Shown here one piece after another: positions 59,496-64,000 of a stretch of DNA of 64,000 nucleotides (positions within the stretch are counted from its first letter, which is position 1; each line of letters begins with the position of its first letter). The notes under the pieces were generated by a model that saw only the letters and a list, made by a program, of their open reading frames with translations, made no database searches and was not told the origin of the DNA. Location of the stretch: assembly GCA_046294735.1 (NCBI GenBank), contig JBKBKB010000002.1, positions 1 through 64,000 on the forward strand, in the 5' to 3' direction. The position numbers and the translations under genes are program-made. The stretch comes from 34-65-8 sp046294735. GTDB lineage: Bacteria > Pseudomonadota > Alphaproteobacteria > Sphingomonadales > Sphingomonadaceae.

Positions 59496-60059
59496 TCAGG
59501 CGGCGAGCGCGTCCGCTAGCCGGGCCCGAATGGACTTCAACTGCCTGACCAGCTCCTGCGACACCACGTAGTCCCCGGCTCCGGCAGCGGGTTCCGGCGC
59601 AGCGGAGCCCGTGTCGGGCAGTTCCGGGGGAAGCGCCTCAGCAGCAGGACGCCCGAAAAAGGCCTCCAGCCCGCCATTGTCCGGCAATTCGGCCACCAGC
59701 GGCAGCGGCTCCTGGTTCGGCGGGGAAGCATTGCCGGGATCAGCACTGACGTGGTCCACCGCCGTATCGGCAACCGCCTGCTCGCGTTCAATTTCGCTCG
59801 TCATGCCCTTTTGCGCCAACGCCTTCTTCGCGCCCTTGAGAGTATAGCCTTCGCGATTGACCAGCCGGTCGATCAATTCCACCAGGGCCACATCTTCGGT
59901 TCGGTAATATCGCCTGCCCCCGCTGCGTTTCAGCGGCTGGAGCATCGGGAACTGCTGTTCCCAGTAGCGGAGCACATGCTGCTTGATGCCGAGCGCGTCC
60001 GCGACTTCGCCGATGGTGCGCAGGGCGCCGTGTTCCTTGCCATCGAAGAATTGTGCCAC
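59496..60059 (-). CDS. MerR-family transcriptional regulator
   Basis: 187 residues. HTH at 10-55: ALRTIGEVADALGIKQHVLRYWEQQFPMLQPLKRSGGRRYYRTEDVALVELIDRLV; a disordered acidic and proline-rich region and a short C-terminal helix follow. This regulator after ihfA is standard in alphaproteobacteria, where it is called MerR-like, with no metal cysteines, so metal sensing is unlikely. It starts 22 bp after the ihfA stop on the same strand, so it closes the rpmF-plsX-fabH-ihfA unit. Confidence 0.92.
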   Translation of the reverse strand: MAQFFDGKEHGALRTIGEVADALGIKQHVLRYWEQQFPMLQPLKRSGGRRYYRTEDVALVELIDRLVNREGYTLKGAKKALAQKGMTSEIEREQAVADTAVDHVSADPGNASPPNQEPLPLVAELPDNGGLEAFFGRPAAEALPPELPDTGSAAPEPAAGAGDYVVSQELVRQLKSIRARLADALAA

Positions 60060-60081
60060 CGTTGCTCTATCCTCCGGTCGG

Positions 60082-60381
60082 TTATCCGTTGGCGATCTTT
60101 TCCTTCAGCAACTGGCTGGCGCGGAAAGTCATCACCCGGCGCGGCGTGATCGGCACTTCAACACCCGTCTTGGGGTTACGCCCGATCCGCTCCCGCTTGT
60201 CGCGCAGCACGAAGCTGCCGAAACCCGATATCTTCACGTTTTCGCCCCGCGCCATGGCATCGCACATCTGTGCGATCAGTGCCTCGACCAGATCGAGCGA
60301 TTCCGCACGCGAGAATCCCAGCTTGCGGTTGATCGCTTCGGCCAGGTCCGCGCGGGTCAGGGTGCCCATCGAACGCATCAT
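60082..60381 (-). CDS. ihfA: Integration host factor subunit alpha
   Basis: 99-residue DNA-bending protein of the HU/IHF family. It has LTRADLAEAINRKLGFSRAESLDLVEALI, KISGFGSFVLRDKRERIGRNPKTGVEVPITPRRVMTFRASQLLKEKI; the GRNPKTG loop with Pro is the minor-groove intercalating arm. The PITPRRVMTF pattern fits the alpha subunit. ATG 60381 is preferred because AAGGAGG is 7 nt upstream, though ATG 60378 and 60369 follow closely. Located after fabH. Confidence 0.95.
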   Translation of the reverse strand: MMRSMGTLTRADLAEAINRKLGFSRAESLDLVEALIAQMCDAMARGENVKISGFGSFVLRDKRERIGRNPKTGVEVPITPRRVMTFRASQLLKEKIANG

Positions 60382-60480
60382 AGACTTGCCTCCTTCGGTG
60401 CGACCCAATTGTGGAAACAGCCCAAAGGATAGGCGTAATCAAGGGAAATCGCAAACCGGCCAGTCCTTCTTTGCACACGC

Positions 60481-61446
60481 CTAAACGCGGGCGAGGCTTG
60501 CCCCCCAGGTGAAACCGCCGCCCATCGCCTCGAACATGACCAGATCGCCGGGCTTGATCCGCCCGTCGCGCACCGCCGTGTCATAGGCCAGCGGGACCGA
60601 TGCGGCCGAGGTGTTGGCGTGCCGGTCAACCGTCACGATCACCTTCTCGATCGGCAGGCCGAGCTTGCGGGCGGTGGCATCGAGGATCCGGGCGTTGGCC
60701 TGGTGCGGCACGACCCAGTCGATGTCGCTGGCGGAATAACCCGTTCCTTCAAGGACTTCCTTGAGAACGTCGGCGAGGTTGACGACCGCGTGCCGGAACA
60801 CCTCGCGCCCCTTCATCCTGAGGTGCCCGACCGTGCCGGTGGTGGACGGCCCGCCATCGACATAGAGCAGTTCGTTGTGCGCGCCATCGGCATGGAGCCG
60901 GGTAGCGATTAGTCCCGGACCGTCCTGCGCCACGTCCTGCGCTTCAAGCACGATCGCGCCCGCCCCGTCGCCAAACAGGACACAGGTGGTGCGATCATTC
61001 CAGTCGAGAATGCGGCTGAATGTCTCTGCGCCGATCACCAGGGCCCGCTTGGCCATGCCCGTGCGCAGCATCGAATCGGCGGTCGCCATGGCATAGAGGA
61101 ACCCGGAACAGACCGCCGCGACGTCGAACGCGATCCCGCCGTTGCAGCCGAGATTGTCCTGCACAATCGTGGCGGTGGCGGGGAACGTCTGGTTCGGCGT
61201 GGCAGTCGCCAGCACGATCAGATCGATCGAACCTGCCTCCATTCCGGCCGCTTTAAGCGCGCGCCGGGCGGCCTCGGTGGCGAGACTGGCAGTGGTCTCC
61301 CCTTCCCCGGCGATATAACGCTGGCGGATTCCGGTGCGCTCAACGATCCATTCGTCGCTGGTCTCGACCCGCTCCTGCAAGTCGGCATTGGTCACCACCC
61401 GGGCTGGCAGGGCGGAGCCGCTGCCACGGATCACAGAGCGGATCAT
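60481..61446 (-). CDS. fabH: 3-oxoacyl-[acyl-carrier-protein] synthase III
   Basis: Starts fatty-acid chains by joining acetyl-CoA to malonyl-ACP. 321 residues. The triad is C113 in AAVCSGFLYAM, His in VVPHQANARI near residue 245 and Asn in DRHANTSAAS near residue 275. Full length with the standard start IRSVIRGSGSALPARVVTN. Its ATG overlaps the plsX stop by 4 bp. Downstream lies ihfA after about 100 bp. Confidence 0.96.
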   Translation of the reverse strand: MIRSVIRGSGSALPARVVTNADLQERVETSDEWIVERTGIRQRYIAGEGETTASLATEAARRALKAAGMEAGSIDLIVLATATPNQTFPATATIVQDNLGCNGGIAFDVAAVCSGFLYAMATADSMLRTGMAKRALVIGAETFSRILDWNDRTTCVLFGDGAGAIVLEAQDVAQDGPGLIATRLHADGAHNELLYVDGGPSTTGTVGHLRMKGREVFRHAVVNLADVLKEVLEGTGYSASDIDWVVPHQANARILDATARKLGLPIEKVIVTVDRHANTSAASVPLAYDTAVRDGRIKPGDLVMFEAMGGGFTWGASLARV

Positions 61447-62510
61447 GCCCCTTCCGCCTTGGCTTCCCGATTGCCGTTACCGTTACCGCTCCGCGCATGG
61501 AGTTCGGCCAGGTCAGCCGTGATGCGTTCGGTCAGCTTTTCCTCGAGCAGCCGGGCTGCCACAGCGACCGCATTGGCGACGCCCTTCTCATTGGCGCTGC
61601 CATGGCTTTTCACCACGACCCCGTTGAGGCCGAGGAATACCGCGCCGTTGTGGTTGTTGGGGTCGAGGTGGTGCCGCAGCAGTTCGGTCGCCGGGCGCGA
61701 CACCAGAAAGCCGACCTTCGAGCGGATCGAGCTGGTGAAGGCGCGGCGTAGCAGGTCGGTGACGAACCGGGCGGTGCCTTCGATCGCTTTCAGGGCGATA
61801 TTGCCGGAAAACCCGTCGGTTACCACCACATCGACTTCGCCGCGGTTGATCTTGTCGCTTTCAACGAACCCGTCAAACGATAACGCCAGCCCGGTCGCAG
61901 CCTGAAGCTGCGCCGCTGCAATCCGCAGCGCGTCAGTACCCTTGGTCTCTTCGGTGCCGATGTTGAGCAGCCGCACACGCGGCTGCTCCTTGCCAGTTAG
62001 GATTCGGGCATAGGCGGCGCCCATCACCGCGTATTGGACGAGGTTGCGAGCATCGGCTTCGGTGTTCGCGCCCAGATCGAGCATGAACACGTCATTCTCA
62101 CCCAACGTCGGCATGACCGCACACAGCGCCGGGCGGTCAATCCCCGGCATGGTTCGCAGGGAGAGCTTGGCCATGGCCATCAGCGCCCCGGTATTTCCGG
62201 CACTGACTGCGGCGCCCGCGGCGCCGGTCTTCACCGCATTGATGGCCAGGCCCATGCTGGTGGTCTTGGCGCGGCGCAGCGCCTGGGTCGGCTTCTCGTC
62301 GCCACTCACGACATCGTCGCAATGGAGGATCTCGGACGCTGCGCGCAAGTTGGGGTGCGATTCGAGGCCGCGCTTGATGCGCTCCTCATCACCCACCAGC
62401 AGGAACTTGAACTTGTCGTGCCGGCGGCGGGCCTCGGCCGCGCCGCTCACCATCACGCGCACACCTTCATCGCCGCCCATCGCATCAATGGCGATACGCG
62501 GCAGGCTCAT
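61443..62510 (-). CDS. plsX: Phosphate acyltransferase PlsX
   Basis: Makes acyl-phosphate from acyl-ACP for phospholipid synthesis with PlsY. 355 residues. It starts MSLPRIAIDAMGGDEGVRVMVSGA and contains SAGNTGALMAMAKLSLRTMPGIDRPAL, LDLGANTEADARNLVQYAVMGAAYA, and DGFSGNIALKAIEGTARFVTDLL. The C-terminus carries a repetitive tail (GNGNGNREAKAEG) longer than usual. It follows rpmF by 22 bp and overlaps fabH by 4 bp. Confidence 0.96.
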   Translation of the reverse strand: MSLPRIAIDAMGGDEGVRVMVSGAAEARRRHDKFKFLLVGDEERIKRGLESHPNLRAASEILHCDDVVSGDEKPTQALRRAKTTSMGLAINAVKTGAAGAAVSAGNTGALMAMAKLSLRTMPGIDRPALCAVMPTLGENDVFMLDLGANTEADARNLVQYAVMGAAYARILTGKEQPRVRLLNIGTEETKGTDALRIAAAQLQAATGLALSFDGFVESDKINRGEVDVVVTDGFSGNIALKAIEGTARFVTDLLRRAFTSSIRSKVGFLVSRPATELLRHHLDPNNHNGAVFLGLNGVVVKSHGSANEKGVANAVAVAARLLEEKLTERITADLAELHARSGNGNGNREAKAEGA

Positions 62511-62532
62511 GACGCTCTCCGGCTAACTACGG

Positions 62533-62712
62533 TCAGAGACCGACGGCGATGACTTCGCGGCCGTTGTAGTGTCCGCAGGCCGGGCACAGGTTGTGCGGAC
62601 GCTTCAGTTCACCGCAGTTGGAGCATTCGTGGAATGCCTCGACCTTCAGCGAATCGTGCGACCGGCGGTTGCCGCGGCGGTGGGGGGAAACTTTTCTCTT
62701 GGGGACAGCCAT
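62533..62712 (-). CDS. rpmF: 50S ribosomal protein L32
   Basis: 59 residues, starting MAVPKRKVSPHRRGNRRSHDSL and carrying a zinc ribbon C-x2-C ... C-x2-C in CSNCGELKRPHNLCPACGHYNG. It is complete and of normal length. It opens the rpmF-plsX-fabH unit; the 191-bp gap to the divergent MAPEG gene at 62904 must contain its promoter. This pairing of a ribosomal protein with lipid genes is conserved in Proteobacteria. Confidence 0.97.
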   Translation of the reverse strand: MAVPKRKVSPHRRGNRRSHDSLKVEAFHECSNCGELKRPHNLCPACGHYNGREVIAVGL

Positions 62713-62903
62713 TGCGGCACCTGTTTTTCAAATTCGACACAACGATTTCACGGGCCGCCCTAGGGCATGGCCACCGCGCGCACAAGGGCGTGCTTGAAGG
62801 CAGCCCAGCCATGGCGGGGAAGCGGGGGCCTATAGCGGAAAAATCCCGCGTTGCAAGCCGCTCGGCACGTAGCTAGCACCATACCCAACCGGAGGGATAT
62901 TTC

Positions 62904-63296
62904 ATGCTGCTACCTGTAACCCTGACCGCCTGCGCGGCTGCCGCCCTGATCAACATCTGGCTTTCGGTCCGCGTGGGCCAGATGCGGGGCGCGCTTAAGC
63001 TGATCCATGGGGATGACGCGGGCGGACCGCTGACCCGGCGGATGCGCGCACAACTGAACTTCGTCGAGAACACCCCCTTCGTCCTGGCCCTGATCGCGGC
63101 GATCGAGATGAGCGGCAAGGGCGGGCCGTGGCTGGCCTGGGTTGCCGGCATCTACATGCTCGGCCGGGTGGCACACGGGATGGGGATGGACGGCGCAGGC
63201 GCCACCAAGCCGCGCATGATCGGCACGCTTATCACCATGCTTACCTTACTGGGGTTGGCGGTGGTGGCGGTGCTGGTGACGCTGGGGGTGATGTAA
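62904..63296 (+). CDS. MAPEG family membrane protein
   Basis: 130 residues with four membrane helices. MAPEG members are glutathione-linked transferases or peroxidases. The family pattern is visible as TRRMRAQLNFVENTPFVLALIAAIEMSG, with the conserved Arg-x-x-x-Asn-x-x-Glu after helix 1, and ARVAHG-like YMLGRVAHGMGMDGAG after helix 3. GGAGGG lies 7 nt before ATG 62904. It converges on the MBL-fold gene. A glutathione link fits the several GST genes in this window, but the substrate is unknown. Confidence 0.85.
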   Translation: MLLPVTLTACAAAALINIWLSVRVGQMRGALKLIHGDDAGGPLTRRMRAQLNFVENTPFVLALIAAIEMSGKGGPWLAWVAGIYMLGRVAHGMGMDGAGATKPRMIGTLITMLTLLGLAVVAVLVTLGVM

Positions 63297-63320
63297 ACAC
63301 TCCCCGGAGCGAGGAGGACT

Positions 63321-63986
63321 TTACCCCAGCGCGTAATCGCTGACGAACTGGTTGGTCTTGCGTTCCAGCCCAAAGGTGCTTGTGGGGCCGTGGCCAGGAA
63401 CGAAAGTCACATCCTCGCCCAGCGGCCACAGCTTCTGGGTGATCGAATCGATCAGATCCTGGTGGTTGCCGCGGGGAAAGTCGGTGCGGCCGATGCTCCC
63501 CTTGAACAGCACGTCACCGACCGTGGCGAAGCGGCTTGGCGCGTGGAAAAACACCACATGGCCCGGGGTGTGGCCGGGGCAATGAATCACGTCGAGCACC
63601 AGCTCGCCCACTGTCACCGTGTCGCCGTCCCTAAGCCAGCGGGTCGGCTCGAAGCTCTGCGCGACCATGCCCCAGCGCGGGCCGTCCTCGTCCAGTTGCT
63701 CGATCCAGAACCGGTCATCCTCGTGCGGCCCTTCGATCGGCAGGCCGAGTTCGTCGGCAAGCATCCCGGTCTGGCCGCAATGGTCGAGGTGGCCGTGGGT
63801 GACCAGCAGCTTCTCCAGCGTGACGCCGACCTTGGCCACCGCCGCCTTGAGCTTGTCGAGATCGCCGCCGGGATCGACCAGCGCACCCTTCATCGTTTTC
63901 GTGCACCACAGCAGGGTGCAGTTCTGCTGCAAGGGGGTAACCGGGATGATCCCGGCCTTCAGCGGCGGTTCGGCGGTTTCACTCAT
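63321..63986 (-). CDS. MBL-fold metallo-hydrolase (glyoxalase II-like)
   Basis: 221 residues. The metallo-beta-lactamase motif is THGHLDHCGQTGML (H-x-H-x-D-H, about residues 63-68), with further ligands in CPGHTPGHVVFF, FKGSIGRTDFPRG and VPGHGPTSTFG. The layout matches the YcbL group of type II glyoxalases (thioesterases acting on S-lactoylglutathione) rather than the longer GloB. It may act on a glutathione thioester. ATG 63986 lies 14 bases from the right edge, so upstream context is missing. Confidence 0.9.
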   Translation of the reverse strand: MSETAEPPLKAGIIPVTPLQQNCTLLWCTKTMKGALVDPGGDLDKLKAAVAKVGVTLEKLLVTHGHLDHCGQTGMLADELGLPIEGPHEDDRFWIEQLDEDGPRWGMVAQSFEPTRWLRDGDTVTVGELVLDVIHCPGHTPGHVVFFHAPSRFATVGDVLFKGSIGRTDFPRGNHQDLIDSITQKLWPLGEDVTFVPGHGPTSTFGLERKTNQFVSDYALG

Positions 63987-64000
63987 AGACGGCGATGTGG

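Overview
GC-rich (roughly 65% by eye) bacterial chromosome segment with tightly packed genes and many 4-bp start/stop overlaps. The content points to an alphaproteobacterium of the order Sphingomonadales, probably Erythrobacteraceae or a close relative. Evidence: the rpmF-plsX-fabH-ihfA-merR block, the tsaB-rimI-mucR-fur-plsC-miaB-phoH-ybeY-corC block, class II DAHP synthase, DUF1489, and a DUF721 gene plus two DsbA-like genes in front of smc. The species cannot be named from sequence alone.

Layout. 1-5.7 kb: two DNA-modification genes, a left-truncated beta-class methyltransferase and a single-chain protein that looks like nuclease plus N6-adenine methyltransferase, bracketing a GNAT acetyltransferase, a LysR regulator and apaG. 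5.7-9.9 kb: a DsbA-fold isomerase, a Fur-box-preceded gene of unknown function, and a probable tetR-metZ-tauE operon under a twin operator. 9.9-16.5 kb: a 48-residue zinc-ribbon-like protein missed by length cut-offs, a convergent PMT / DPM1-GtrA glycosylation pair, leuB, recO, ubiK, tspO, tlyA and a lipoprotein. 16.5-16.9 kb: no ordinary gene, but a strikingly structured RNA element with a 14-nt perfect complement to the 16S 3' end, an 18-codon mini-ORF and an intrinsic terminator. 16.9-19.6 kb: ilvE, trhO and a GST. 19.6-20.05 kb: an AT-rich island. 20.05-22.4 kb: LysR divergent from pirin and nitroreductase. 22.4-28.6 kb: two exported proteins, an NAD synthetase with an N-terminal helix-turn-helix preceded by a perfect dyad, yghU, a GPH-type transporter and tRNA-Gln. 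28.6-37.7 kb: DUF1499, membrane aspartic protease, ergothioneine genes egtB-egtD, DAHP synthase, an M16 peptidase and nfuA. 37.7-46.3 kb: the conserved translation/iron block. 46.3-53.9 kb: LysR, cyclophilin, MgtE, DUF1489, FrnE, NudC, Tat-exported serine hydrolase, small membrane protein and mutY. 53.9-64 kb: DUF721, two DsbA-like proteins, smc, the fatty-acid/ribosome block, MAPEG and an MBL-fold hydrolase.

Themes: sulfur and thiol chemistry (metZ, tauE, trhO, GSTs, ergothioneine, four DsbA-fold proteins), NAD turnover (nadE, nudC), tRNA modification (tsaB, miaB, trhO), ribosome maturation (ybeY, rimI, tlyA, rpmF) and iron regulation (fur, and a Fur-like site at 6.4 kb). The best candidates for something undescribed are the RNA element at 16,670-16,849, the HTH-NadE fusion with its own dyad, and the compact nuclease-methyltransferase at 3,280-5,682.
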